From NCBI GenBank assembly GCA_025655575.1, contig JAHXIP010000030.1, positions 1 to 41,278 of the forward strand: a DNA stretch of 41,278 nucleotides, read 5' to 3'. Below, piece by piece: positions 26,080 to 34,386 of the stretch. Position 1 is the first letter of the stretch; each line of letters opens with the position of its first letter. The notes beneath the pieces were generated by a model. It did not search any database, was not told the DNA's origin, and saw only the letters and a program-made list of their open reading frames with translations. Source of the stretch: Candidatus Thiodiazotropha sp. (ex Monitilora ramsayi) (GTDB lineage: Bacteria; Pseudomonadota; Gammaproteobacteria; Chromatiales; Chromatiaceae). The translations under genes were made by a program, and so were the position numbers.

Positions 26080-27819
26080 TCACGATTTCTCTTTTTTACG
26101 TTTTTTCTTTCCTTTTCCTTTCTTTCGGGATTGACGCTCATTAGATGGAGTCTCTTCCGAAAGGTGCAGATCGAGTCTCTGCCCACGGACAAAAACCCGT
26201 CGCAGGTGTTGGTAGATATCTTTCGGCATACCAACTGGGAGCTCCACCAGACTATGATCCTCCCGAATATCAATACGACCGATCATCTGACCATCAAGCC
26301 CGGCTTCGTTTGCGATTGCACCAACGATTTCTCTCGGTGAGGCTTCATGCTTCTCCCCGACTTCTAGCCGGTAAGTCTCGAAGGGGACTGAATTATCTCT
26401 TTTGCGAGATGATTTTTTGGGGCGCTTACCGAAGTCAGATTTTTCCGTGCTTCTTTCTTGACGCTCATTGCGTCCCTTCCGTACCGGCTTCTCCAACTCA
26501 TCGACAATAAATGGTCGTGTTTTCTGACTCAGAAAAGTCAGTGCCGCTGCGATATCCAGGGCACTTGTCTCCTGCTCTTTCTCGATACGACTGACCAGTC
26601 GATAGTAGAAGTCCAGATCCTGTTCACTGAGGGTCTCGCGAAGCATGTCCACGAAGCGATCGATACGGTGTTCACTCAGATCATCCGCTGTCGGCAAGTT
26701 TATTGCAGGAATGGGTTGGCGGGTTGTACGCTCAATGGCTTTGAGCAGACCGCGCTCCCTCGGTTGCACGAACAATAGTGCCTTCCCGGTGCGTCCGGCT
26801 CGACCCGTGCGCCCGATGCGATGGACATAGGATTCGGGATCGTTGGGAATATCAAAGTTGACCACATGGCTGATTCGCTCAACATCGAGACCGCGGGCGG
26901 CCACATCGGTGGCGACGATGATATCCAACTGACCGGCCTTCAGACGCTTGACAGTGCGCTCACGCATGGCCTGATTCATATCACCGTTTAGTGCCTCGGC
27001 AGCAAAACCGTGTGCTTCGAGCTTGTCGGCCACTTCTACTGTCGCTGTTTTGGTGCGCACGAAAATAATCATGCCGTCGAAGGCTTCAACCTCCAGCAGG
27101 CGGGTCAGGGCATCCATCTTATGATGGCGAGTCACTACGCAGTGAGACTGGTCAATAGTTGTGACTGTCTCTGTTTTGTTTTTGACCTTGATTTCTATTG
27201 GGTTACGCAGCTGTTTTCTGGCGATGCGACGGATAGCATCCGGCATGGTGGCGGAGAAGAGGGCCACCTGTCGCTCAGGTGGAGCTTGATCGAAGATCCA
27301 CTCGATGTCCTCGATGAATCCCATATTCAACATTTCGTCAGCTTCGTCGAGGACCAGAGAGCGTAACCCTTTCAGAGTTAATGATTTTCTTCTCAGATGG
27401 TCCATGACACGTCCAGGTGTGCCTACGATAACCTGAGGATTTCTTTGTAGCTGACGAAGTTGGAGGCCGATGCTCTGTCCACCATAGAGGGGCAAAACGT
27501 GAAAAGCGGGCAGCTGGCTGGCATAGCTCTGAAAAGCCTCGGCCACCTGTAGCGCCAATTCTCTGGTCGGGGCCAGCACTAAAATTTGGGGCGATTTCTG
27601 CTTGTTATCGAGCCGGCTGAGCAGGGGGAGCGCAAAAGCTGCTGTTTTTCCGGTACCTGTTTGGGCCTGCCCCAGCAGGTCATTTCCCTCGAGCAGAGGG
27701 GGGATAGCTTCAGCCTGGATCGGAGTAGGCGCCTCATATCCCATGGCTTGAATGGCTTTAAGCAGGCCTGGGGCCAGTGCTAGGCTGGAAAAATCTTCAA
27801 TCTTGTCGGAAGCGGTCAT
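26080..27819 (-). CDS. DEAD-box ATP-dependent RNA helicase (DeaD/DbpA-like)
   Basis: 579 aa. All helicase motifs are present: Q motif (PTPIQAEAIPP), I AQTGTGKT (52-59), Ia PTRELALQ, Ib TPGRVMD, II DEAD (158-161), III SAT, V ATDVAARGLD, and VI HRIGRTGRAGR. Residues ~470-560 form a DbpA-type RNA-binding domain (PREIVGAIANEAGLDGQMIGRIDI), and a Lys/Arg tail ends the protein. This is the CsdA/DeaD plan: unwinding structured RNA in ribosome assembly and mRNA decay, especially in the cold. The gene lies in the same neighbourhood as cspA and two RRM genes. deaD is the best symbol, but the split from related helicases needs a tree. Confidence 0.93.
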   Translation of the reverse strand: MTASDKIEDFSSLALAPGLLKAIQAMGYEAPTPIQAEAIPPLLEGNDLLGQAQTGTGKTAAFALPLLSRLDNKQKSPQILVLAPTRELALQVAEAFQSYASQLPAFHVLPLYGGQSIGLQLRQLQRNPQVIVGTPGRVMDHLRRKSLTLKGLRSLVLDEADEMLNMGFIEDIEWIFDQAPPERQVALFSATMPDAIRRIARKQLRNPIEIKVKNKTETVTTIDQSHCVVTRHHKMDALTRLLEVEAFDGMIIFVRTKTATVEVADKLEAHGFAAEALNGDMNQAMRERTVKRLKAGQLDIIVATDVAARGLDVERISHVVNFDIPNDPESYVHRIGRTGRAGRTGKALLFVQPRERGLLKAIERTTRQPIPAINLPTADDLSEHRIDRFVDMLRETLSEQDLDFYYRLVSRIEKEQETSALDIAAALTFLSQKTRPFIVDELEKPVRKGRNERQERSTEKSDFGKRPKKSSRKRDNSVPFETYRLEVGEKHEASPREIVGAIANEAGLDGQMIGRIDIREDHSLVELPVGMPKDIYQHLRRVFVRGQRLDLHLSEETPSNERQSRKKGKGKKKRKKEKS

Positions 27820-28033
27820 CTGTCTACTCGGGGGGATGGGAAACGGTCAACCGCTTCATCGAGATGGGGTGAGAAGGCGCGGGAGTATACCGCAAACGGC
27901 AAAGGATCACGATACCCAATCTTAAATTAAGGGTATGTGTACAATTGACTTTCCGACGGGTCAACAATGGCCTTGGCTCTTCGGGTTGGACAAAAAGCAT
28001 GACTCGTCACTCATTTGGGATGACCTAACTACG

Positions 28034-28101
28034 CGCCTCGCGCCTTGATTGGTGCTTTTTTTGGTCCGAAAATGGTAATTAACTAGTGCTAATAGGTCCT
28101 A
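28034..28101 (+). repeat. Dispersed intergenic repeat, copy A
   Basis: Core: CGCCTCGCGCC-TTGATT-GGTGC-TTTTTTT, then a tail with CTAGTGCTAATAGGTCCTA. It shares order and much sequence with copies at 29506-29572 and 41189-41278. The GCGCC/GGTGC stem plus T-run looks like an intrinsic terminator facing right. Similarity to copy B extends upstream to about 27999 with gaps. The surrounding 314-bp gap (27820-28133), between divergent deaD and the methyltransferase gene, shows nothing else recognisable. Confidence 0.7.
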
Positions 28102-28133
28102 TCGCCTAGACAATAAATACAGGGAAGGTCCCA

Positions 28134-28574
28134 TTGCGCCTCTATCCGCCTATCTGGTTTCTGCTTTTTGCCGTCACGATCTACTGGACAAGAAGCCTAT
28201 GGCCTTTGTCATCCGAGCTGATGGTCGGAAGTAAAATACTCTCAATCCTATTGATAGTATCGGGGTTACTGCTGGCTATATGGGCGGCTGTTACCTTCAG
28301 ATCCTTCCATACCACTTCACACCCCTATGCGGAGGCCAGCTGCCTGGTGACGGGTGGGCCATACCGCCACACTCGTAACCCCATGTATCTCAGTCTTTTA
28401 ATGTGTCTTCTTGCACTAAGCCTCTGGTTACAGAGCCTCTTTGCACTGCTGTTTTCATTTGTGTTCGTGTTGCTTATCAACCGCTATAACATTGTGCCGG
28501 AGGAACAATACCTGGAAAGGCGTTTTGGTAAAGCCTTTTCAGACTATTCTGCTAAAACCAGACGCTGGTTGTGA
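28134..28574 (+). CDS. Isoprenylcysteine carboxyl-methyltransferase-like membrane protein
   Basis: 146 aa. The start is TTG 28134 with AGGGAAGG 5 bp upstream. Four hydrophobic segments are visible (~5-20, ~31-52, ~84-102, ~103-116). The family signature of the ICMT/phospholipid methyltransferase (PEMT) group is present: GPYRHTRNPMYLS and, near the end, EEQYLERRFGKAFSDYSAKTRRWL. In bacteria these small integral enzymes methylate lipids or quinone-like substrates with SAM; the substrate here is unknown. Repeat copy A ends 32 bp upstream of the start, so transcription may be influenced by that element. Confidence 0.85.
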   Translation: MRLYPPIWFLLFAVTIYWTRSLWPLSSELMVGSKILSILLIVSGLLLAIWAAVTFRSFHTTSHPYAEASCLVTGGPYRHTRNPMYLSLLMCLLALSLWLQSLFALLFSFVFVLLINRYNIVPEEQYLERRFGKAFSDYSAKTRRWL

Positions 28575-28831
28575 TGGTAAATTATGCCGTTGAGGAAGAT
28601 CCCGTAGAGGACGTGAGGACTGAAGCATAAGTAATATTTTATTTTTGCTATTCCTGGCCGTATGGCGTAGTGTTAGGGTTCTGCTTCAGATCTAACCTGC
28701 ATGAAATTATTCTATTCGTGATTTTCCCTAAGATGTACTCGGATCAAGATAACTTTTGCCTGCCGGTGTTTGCAGCAGCTGTTTGTACCATTGGTGCAGA
28801 TGTTTTACTGAATATTTGAGGAATACCCAAG

Positions 28832-29041
28832 ATGGCTGAGAAACAGACTGGAACCGTTAAGTGGTTCGATAGTGCAAAAGGTTTTGGTTTTATTGAGCGT
28901 GAAAATGGCAAAGATCTATTTGTTCATTTTCGTTCTATCGTAGGCGAAGGCCATCGGTCTCTCGAAGAGGGACAGAAAGTCGAATTCGTCGAGGTTGAGG
29001 GTGCAAAAGGCCCTCAGGCTAATGACGTAGTCGCACTCTAG
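28832..29041 (+). CDS. Cold-shock protein, CspA family
   Basis: 69 aa. RNP1 is KGFGFIE and RNP2 is LFVHF, on the single CSD beta-barrel: TGTVKWFDSAKGFGFI, then EGQKVEFVEVEGAKGPQANDV. GAGGAA lies 11 bp before the ATG. The protein binds single-stranded RNA/DNA and acts as an RNA chaperone. A 257-bp gap upstream leaves room for a long structured leader, as is usual for cold-inducible csp genes. A strong hairpin follows the stop. Confidence 0.95.
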   Translation: MAEKQTGTVKWFDSAKGFGFIERENGKDLFVHFRSIVGEGHRSLEEGQKVEFVEVEGAKGPQANDVVAL

Positions 29042-29052
29042 ATTCTTTTCAA

Positions 29053-29086
29053 GATTCGTGTGTCGGATTATTTCGGCACACGAATC
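29053..29086 (+). terminator. Hairpin after the csp gene
   Basis: GATTCGTGTG pairs perfectly with CACACGAATC, with four further G-U/G-C pairs (TCGG/TCGG) and a 6-nt loop, 11 bp after the stop. No U-run follows, so it may protect the 3' end or stop transcription with Rho. Confidence 0.5.
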
Positions 29087-29156
29087 GACGCCGCATTATT
29101 TAAAGGTGGGAGACTGATCGTTCAGTTGTCTCGCAGCCAACATTGGTCAAATCCCA

Positions 29157-29423
29157 TTGATTACAATCTTTATTCGCGGTCTGCCTCGTATTTCCACCGA
29201 AGAGAGCGTTAGTGCACTCTTCTCCAAATATGGTGCAGTGCGCTCGATCAAGCTCGTGAAAGACATCTTTTCCGGTGAGTGCAAAGGTTTCGCCACTATC
29301 GAAATGGAAGGACACGAGGGCCGAGCTGCAATCACGGCACTGGACGGTAAGGAGTTCGATGGCAGCGTGATTGGCGTCGGATTGAATAACCCAAAGAAGG
29401 GACGTGGCGGTAGGCGCCGTTAA
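29157..29423 (+). CDS. Small RRM RNA-binding protein
   Basis: 88 aa with a single complete RRM: RNP2 IFIRGLP near the N-terminus and RNP1 KGFATIEM in the middle, then ALDGKEFDGSVIGVGL and a basic Gly/Arg tail (KKGRGGRRR). This matches the short bacterial/cyanobacterial Rbp proteins, often cold-induced. The start is TTG 29157; no ATG lies close, the ribosome-binding site is weak, and a start one codon later is possible. It follows cspA by 115 bp on the same strand, so co-regulation in the cold is likely but not shown. Confidence 0.88.
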   Translation: MITIFIRGLPRISTEESVSALFSKYGAVRSIKLVKDIFSGECKGFATIEMEGHEGRAAITALDGKEFDGSVIGVGLNNPKKGRGGRRR

Positions 29424-29505
29424 CTGCTGGCCCTGCCAGTATCTTGTGCCGGAAAAGGCGCCACCCTTATTTATTCGTCGCGTCATTCGACGCTACTCAT
29501 CTACT

Positions 29506-29572
29506 CGCCTCGTAACTTGATTGACGCTTTTTCGGTGCAACAGTGACGATAAATTAGCGTTAACAGGCGTTA
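29506..29572 (+). repeat. Dispersed intergenic repeat, copy B
   Basis: CGCCTCGTAACTTGATTGACG-CTTTTTCGG, later ATTAGCGTTAACAGGCGTTA. It aligns with copies A and C throughout. It lies between the convergent small RRM gene and truC, and its last bases (TTA at 29570-29572) provide the truC stop codon. The terminator-like stem is weaker here (CGT/ACG). Confidence 0.7.
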
Positions 29573-30355
29573 GGTTGCCTGCTTAATAAATATCCCTTCT
29601 ATCTTCCTGAATACATTGTCGAGTGCCGCTTCCAATACAAGAGGTTCTCCTGAAACTGGGTGCATAATCTCCATTTGGGTTGCCGCGAGCAACAGGCGCC
29701 GGCAGCCAAACTGTTCAGCAAAAAAATGATTATGATTCGTTTTCCCATAGCTCGTATCACCAATAATCGGGTGAGATAGATGCTTGAAATGGCGCCGGAT
29801 CTGATGCTTTCTTCCTGTTAGTGGATTTATCCTCACCAGGGAGTAGCGGCTGGTCGGGTAACGGTCGACGCAGAAGGGAAGATCCAGGGTGCCCAGACGG
29901 TGATATTTAGTGATGGCGGGTTGGGGAGGTTTGCTGATTCTGGCCCTGCGGTCAGTCATCTTGTCCAGTTTTTCCTTCAGCGGGTAGTCAACGGTGTCAG
30001 AAAGCGCCGTGTATCCCCGAACAACCGCAAGATACTGTTTTATGACCAGCTTATCGGAAAACTGAGCACTGAGATTTCTGGCCATCTCAGATGAGAGCGC
30101 AAACAGTAAAACCCCCGATGTTGGTTTATCCAAACGGTGTACAGGATAGACATATTGCCCGATCTGGTCACGCAGGAGTGTCATGGCAGATCGTTTTTCA
30201 TGCTTGTCGACAAGTGAGGGGTGGACAAGCAGGCCAGCGGGTTTATTGATAGCAATTAGATGGGTGTCCCGATAGATGATATCGAGACAATCTCTCGAGG
30301 TTACTATCTCTTTAGGCCCTGGGATCCAATCTGAGGAGGTGTTTCGTAAAGGCAT
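29570..30355 (-). CDS. truC: tRNA pseudouridine synthase C-like (RluA family)
   Basis: 261 aa. The RluA-family catalytic motif is YPVHRLDKPTSGVLLFAL with D76 as catalytic aspartate. IYRDTHLIAINKPAGLLVHPS and NPLTGRKHQIRRHFKHLSHPIIGDTSYG complete the fold. Length and the INKPAGLLVH/GRKHQIRRH variants fit TruC, which makes pseudouridine 65 in tRNA-Ile and tRNA-Asp. Other RluA members cannot be fully excluded. It starts 14 bp after the permease gene on the same strand and probably rides on that operon, with no functional link evident. Confidence 0.88.
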   Translation of the reverse strand: MPLRNTSSDWIPGPKEIVTSRDCLDIIYRDTHLIAINKPAGLLVHPSLVDKHEKRSAMTLLRDQIGQYVYPVHRLDKPTSGVLLFALSSEMARNLSAQFSDKLVIKQYLAVVRGYTALSDTVDYPLKEKLDKMTDRRARISKPPQPAITKYHRLGTLDLPFCVDRYPTSRYSLVRINPLTGRKHQIRRHFKHLSHPIIGDTSYGKTNHNHFFAEQFGCRRLLLAATQMEIMHPVSGEPLVLEAALDNVFRKIEGIFIKQAT

Positions 30356-30369
30356 GACAGAAGATATCG

Positions 30370-31581
30370 TTAAATATCCCTGAGTCCTTCAGAAGGTTCA
30401 ATACGCGCCGCCCGATAGCCTGCCATCGAGGCAGCCAGAATAGCTGCTGCGAGGGTCAGTACAAGGGCAATGAGAAAATGGGCAGGCAAGAGATGACACA
30501 GGGTGTCACCACTCTCAAGCTGGGAGGCAAACATCCGATTGATGGTAAAGCTGACCCCGAGATAGATCAGAGAGGCGGTCAACCAACCGAAGAAGGCGGT
30601 AAATATTGACTGGATCACCGGGAACCAGACGATATCGGCAGTGCGCAGACCGACCAGTCGCAAGACGCTCAGCTCCTTTCGCTTTCGGTCCACATTTGCC
30701 CACAAGCTGGCGCTGAGGGAGAGGGAAAATCCTGCCAGGCCGATGATGGCGATAAGCCAGAAAACAGCACTCAGATTACGATCCATGCTGCGTACGATAT
30801 CGATATCGGCAGCCCGCGTGCTGACTTCTATACCGAGTTTGGCAAGTGCGTCACTCATGGGTGAAACGTCATAGATGGAGCGGGTATAGAGACGAAAGCT
30901 GGGGTAGGTTCGGTCTTTGTCGTCACCGGCTGAGCCACCCCACCCCAAAGCCGGTACTGCGCGCCCGTCCCGGAAGTCTTCGGCGGATTCCACCAGATAG
31001 AGCGGCACGAAGGCACCGTCACGGGAGAAGCTGGCGAGTTTGGCCACATCGGTGACTTGTATAGGCAAGTGCACCCTTTCGCTGCGGCCTTTGAATCGAC
31101 GGGTCAGACTGCCGCTGATCTCGTCGCCCGGCTGGACCTTGAGTTTGCGAGCCGCTGAATCGGAGAGGATCAGTTGTTGCAGTCCTTGCGCCATCTGCTG
31201 GTGTTTCAGTAATGGGTCACCGCGGTCAGTGGGGATCATTTCTACCGGCAGGATACGATTGCCGGTTTCACTTTTGAGTTCGATCGTGGCGGCGATAGCA
31301 CGTGTGCGAGGCACGATGAAGGCAACTTCGGGACGATTGCGTAACTCTTCGATCCAGGCCCGATTATAACGACCGCTGCCCACGGGGCGGATCTCACGGT
31401 TGCGAGGGTCCTCGATCAGGTTGTCGAGCATGCTGCCGACAATGCCGAATTTTAGTCCGAAAAGAATCAGCATGGGTCCCAATACGGCAGCCAATGCAAG
31501 GATGAAGAAACCAGACATCTGCCACTCGTTGCGGTAATCCCGCCCGGCCAACCAGAAGGTATCTTTGAGTCGGTGATGCAT
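30370..31581 (-). CDS. ABC transporter permease, FtsX/MacB type (TagS-like)
   Basis: 403 aa. One N-terminal transmembrane helix (~23-46), a periplasmic domain of ~220 residues, then three helices (~272-296, ~316-345, ~365-390) ending ARIEPSEGLRDI. This is the FtsX/MacB-like permease plan used for mechanotransmission or lipoprotein handling rather than solute uptake. The start codon overlaps the ATPase stop by one base (TAATG), so the two are coupled. Together with the ATPase and the VWA protein it matches the order tagS-tagT-ppkA of type VI secretion loci, hence the TagS-like label, which is inference. Confidence 0.85.
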   Translation of the reverse strand: MHHRLKDTFWLAGRDYRNEWQMSGFFILALAAVLGPMLILFGLKFGIVGSMLDNLIEDPRNREIRPVGSGRYNRAWIEELRNRPEVAFIVPRTRAIAATIELKSETGNRILPVEMIPTDRGDPLLKHQQMAQGLQQLILSDSAARKLKVQPGDEISGSLTRRFKGRSERVHLPIQVTDVAKLASFSRDGAFVPLYLVESAEDFRDGRAVPALGWGGSAGDDKDRTYPSFRLYTRSIYDVSPMSDALAKLGIEVSTRAADIDIVRSMDRNLSAVFWLIAIIGLAGFSLSLSASLWANVDRKRKELSVLRLVGLRTADIVWFPVIQSIFTAFFGWLTASLIYLGVSFTINRMFASQLESGDTLCHLLPAHFLIALVLTLAAAILAASMAGYRAARIEPSEGLRDI

Positions 31582-32354
31582 TAGCCGGTGACTACGGTCT
31601 CGGTCATCGAGCCGTCCTCCTCCCGGCGGGTATGGTGTTCCAGATGGCGCAGCCCGAGACGGTTGATATGCCGCCAGGCGTGGCTGGCGAGAATCACGGT
31701 GATATGCAGCTCATCCACCAGCTCTATGAAGAGGGACATGATGCGTTCTGCTGCGATCGGATCGAGGGATGCGGTAGGCTCATCGGCGATCACAATGGAG
31801 GGACGGTGCGCCAGAGCGCGTCCGATGGCAACCCGCTGACGCTCACCCACTGACAGCAGGTGAGGCAGCTTGTCGAGGTGGCGGCGGATGCCCAGGTCAC
31901 CCGCCAGCTCGTCGACCAGTCCGTCATTCGGCATGTCGAGCAGGCGACGGGAGAGATTGATGTTCTCCCTGACGGTCAGATAGGGCAGCAGACCGCCGGT
32001 CTGCATCACATATCCGATACGCAAGCGGCGGAGATCTCCCAGTCGGTTTAACTGCCGTTTACGCCAGAGCCCGGAGATATCCACCGGCTCGGCACCTTTC
32101 TCAGAACGGAAGCGGAAGGAACCGATCTCACTGGGTTTGAGTGTCATGGAGAGCATGTCGAGGAGCGTGCTCTTGCCGCAACCACTCTCACCGATGAGAG
32201 CGATCTTCTCCCCTAAGGCAATCTGTAGGCTGGGCACACGCAGGCGGAAGGCGGTGCCCTCGGCCTCGCGGGTCTTGACGACGTCACGCAGATGGTAGAT
32301 CAGGACTTTGTCACCGGTCAGTCCGTTACCGGTGCTTACTTCAGGCGCGGTCAC
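31581..32354 (-). CDS. ABC transporter ATP-binding protein (LolD/MacB-like, TagT-like)
   Basis: 257 aa, GTG start. Walker A is GESGCGKST, Q-loop YVMQTGGLLPYLTVRENI, signature LSVGERQRVAIGRAL and Walker B IVIADEPTASLD, with the switch His in LASHAW. It belongs to the group of ATPases that pair with FtsX-fold permeases (LolD, MacB, FtsE, TagT). It starts 2 bp after the VWA gene stop and ends one base into the permease start, so all three proteins should be made together and form one envelope complex. Confidence 0.93.
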   Translation of the reverse strand: MTAPEVSTGNGLTGDKVLIYHLRDVVKTREAEGTAFRLRVPSLQIALGEKIALIGESGCGKSTLLDMLSMTLKPSEIGSFRFRSEKGAEPVDISGLWRKRQLNRLGDLRRLRIGYVMQTGGLLPYLTVRENINLSRRLLDMPNDGLVDELAGDLGIRRHLDKLPHLLSVGERQRVAIGRALAHRPSIVIADEPTASLDPIAAERIMSLFIELVDELHITVILASHAWRHINRLGLRHLEHHTRREEDGSMTETVVTG

Positions 32355-32356
32355 GG

Positions 32357-34363
32357 TTAGGGCAGCATTTCCAGGGCAATGGGGAAAACCGAGTCACCGG
32401 AGATCGGACCTCCATCAAGTGAGACCCAGAGGTCGGTGTGGTCATGCAGCACTTCGTAGTAATTGATCTTCTCTTCCAGTCGATTGATAAAGGTGACCTG
32501 CTCACGGGCCGGCCAATCCTGCCAGTTTTCCAAAGAGAGGTTCATGACCTCACCAGTGTAGGGCAGGTCCTCGATGTACTCGCGCATAAAGCCCATGTCT
32601 GCCAGATTTCCCGCTCGGGCGCCTGAGACACGGGTTGTGGTACCCAGTTGTTCCGGGTCACGGGCGATAGTGGCCGCAAGACTCTTCAGGTCATTGAGAA
32701 AGGTACGGGGTGAGAGCAGACCCTCTTCAGCAGTGACCAGTACCTGGCGCAGGATGCTGTGCAGGTCGCTGAGCTGGTCACGGGTGAGCAGTACCCTGAC
32801 ATCCAGCGTCTGGCGCTGTGGATCGCTGATGTCACGATCAACCAGCCACGCGTTAAAGACATTGGGGATCTGTTTCTTGTCGTCCTGTTGCAGATAGCGC
32901 ATGCGCAGGGCATAGCCCAGTTTGGCAACCTTGGCCTGAAACTGGGCCAGCTGATCCGAAGATGCCTCTGCATCCTTTGCCTCGGCCTCTCTGATCTGGC
33001 GCTTCTCGGCAATGGTTTTCCCGGCTGCCGCCACGGCGGCCAGCTTCACCTGTTCGGTGATCTGCTGGGCCAGCGCATCGAGGACACGTCCGAAGCGCTC
33101 GACATTGCCGGTCTCAACGCCAAAATAGAAGCTGCCGATACCTGGGTAGTAGGAGAGATCCCGATAGGTTCCCTCAGCATTGGCATGGTCAGCCATGACG
33201 CTGGGGGTCAGCAGGTGGAGGACTGATAATGCAATCCCTTTATTCTGCGCCAAGCGGCGCAGGGCGGCACTCGACATACCGGTACCTGAGAGATTATTGC
33301 CTGCCTCACGTGGGCCTGCGTCAGTGACTAACACCACATAGCGGGCATCCTGTCCTTCCCAGTTGATGCCGGCAATAGCCTCGTTGACACCAGCATAACT
33401 GTCTTCGATAAAGTCGCGACTGGAGACCGTGGCAGCCTTGAGCGATGAGACATGGCTAAAGAAGCTCTCGGCATCTTGGCCCTGTTCGAGGTCAACGTAA
33501 GTGCGGGTCAGGTACTCCAGACCGGGGGCGGCCCGGGGATTATCGCGAAAGGCGATCAGGCCGAAGCTGACGTCACCGGTCAGTTGCTCCTTGGTGATGG
33601 TGTCGTAGATCTTGCGTACCGCTTCACGGGTGCGATCGATATAAGGATCCATGGAAAGGGTCGAGTCGATGACGAAAACCACGGCGGAACGGAAAGGTTT
33701 CGTTGTCTTTTTTTCGGGCTGTGCGGCTTTGGGTTTTGATGGTTTGGTCTGCATCAAAGGCAGTAACGGTACACTGGAGACCTGCAGCATGCGTGCTTGT
33801 TCGCTCTCGAGGTAGATATCCTCGTGGTCGCGAATCGGCACCAGGTAGAAGTCCTTGAGTATGTCCACATGGGTACGGGGCTGGATGGCGATCACCGGCG
33901 CATCAGCCGCCAGTTTGCCCGCTTCCGCTGCCTGGTAGAGTTGGCGATATCTTGCTTTATCCCCATTTTCGACCAGTGACTTTAGGCCTTCTTTGTCTCG
34001 GAACAGCAGTACCCTGTCTGCCCCCAAAGGGTCACGGAAGGCCACGGTCAGGCCTTGATTCCAGGGGATGGTGTCTATTTCCGGCATCCAGCCAGTCGTC
34101 TCTCCGTAACGGTTGAGACCGAGTTGGACCCAGGTGGAACCATCCCGTGTTTCGCGCTTGTAGACATAGAAGGCACTGAAGGGTGTTGCTGGGTCGCCAT
34201 TCCCCTCTTGTGGTTGGGTGAAGATACGGGCACCGGGCTTGCTCAACACGCGCTGGTAAAGTGCCTGCTTGCCTTCCATCAGGAGCGGTTCTGACTGACT
34301 CAGAGCCGAAGAACCCATTGCTAAAAGCAACAGCGCGAATAGGATCTGTTTAAGGTAAGCCAT
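32357..34363 (-). CDS. Secreted VWA-domain protein resembling the periplasmic part of PpkA
   Basis: 668 aa. A signal peptide (ILFALLLLAMGSSALS) precedes an SH3-like region (~35-110) with ALYQRVLSKPGARIF and WVQLGLNRYGETTGWMP. A VWA domain follows from ~225, with a MIDAS-like DSTLS (D233-S237; Thr replaces the usual Ser) and VTDAGP (D348). A long helical stretch (~430-490) leads to a C-terminus ending DLWVSLDGGPISGDSVFPIA. From memory, this SH3-VWA-helix-C-terminal order matches the extracytoplasmic portion of PpkA, the type VI secretion Ser/Thr kinase, but the kinase domain is absent. It starts 23 bp after the Sel1 gene and ends 2 bp before the ATPase. Confidence 0.8.
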   Translation of the reverse strand: MAYLKQILFALLLLAMGSSALSQSEPLLMEGKQALYQRVLSKPGARIFTQPQEGNGDPATPFSAFYVYKRETRDGSTWVQLGLNRYGETTGWMPEIDTIPWNQGLTVAFRDPLGADRVLLFRDKEGLKSLVENGDKARYRQLYQAAEAGKLAADAPVIAIQPRTHVDILKDFYLVPIRDHEDIYLESEQARMLQVSSVPLLPLMQTKPSKPKAAQPEKKTTKPFRSAVVFVIDSTLSMDPYIDRTREAVRKIYDTITKEQLTGDVSFGLIAFRDNPRAAPGLEYLTRTYVDLEQGQDAESFFSHVSSLKAATVSSRDFIEDSYAGVNEAIAGINWEGQDARYVVLVTDAGPREAGNNLSGTGMSSAALRRLAQNKGIALSVLHLLTPSVMADHANAEGTYRDLSYYPGIGSFYFGVETGNVERFGRVLDALAQQITEQVKLAAVAAAGKTIAEKRQIREAEAKDAEASSDQLAQFQAKVAKLGYALRMRYLQQDDKKQIPNVFNAWLVDRDISDPQRQTLDVRVLLTRDQLSDLHSILRQVLVTAEEGLLSPRTFLNDLKSLAATIARDPEQLGTTTRVSGARAGNLADMGFMREYIEDLPYTGEVMNLSLENWQDWPAREQVTFINRLEEKINYYEVLHDHTDLWVSLDGGPISGDSVFPIALEMLP

Positions 34364-34386
34364 CGCTCGTATCCTTTAGATGTTCT

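Noticed and set aside
29100..29486. 128-aa minus-strand frame over the small RRM gene
   Set aside because: Antisense to a clear RRM protein; composition is not protein-like.
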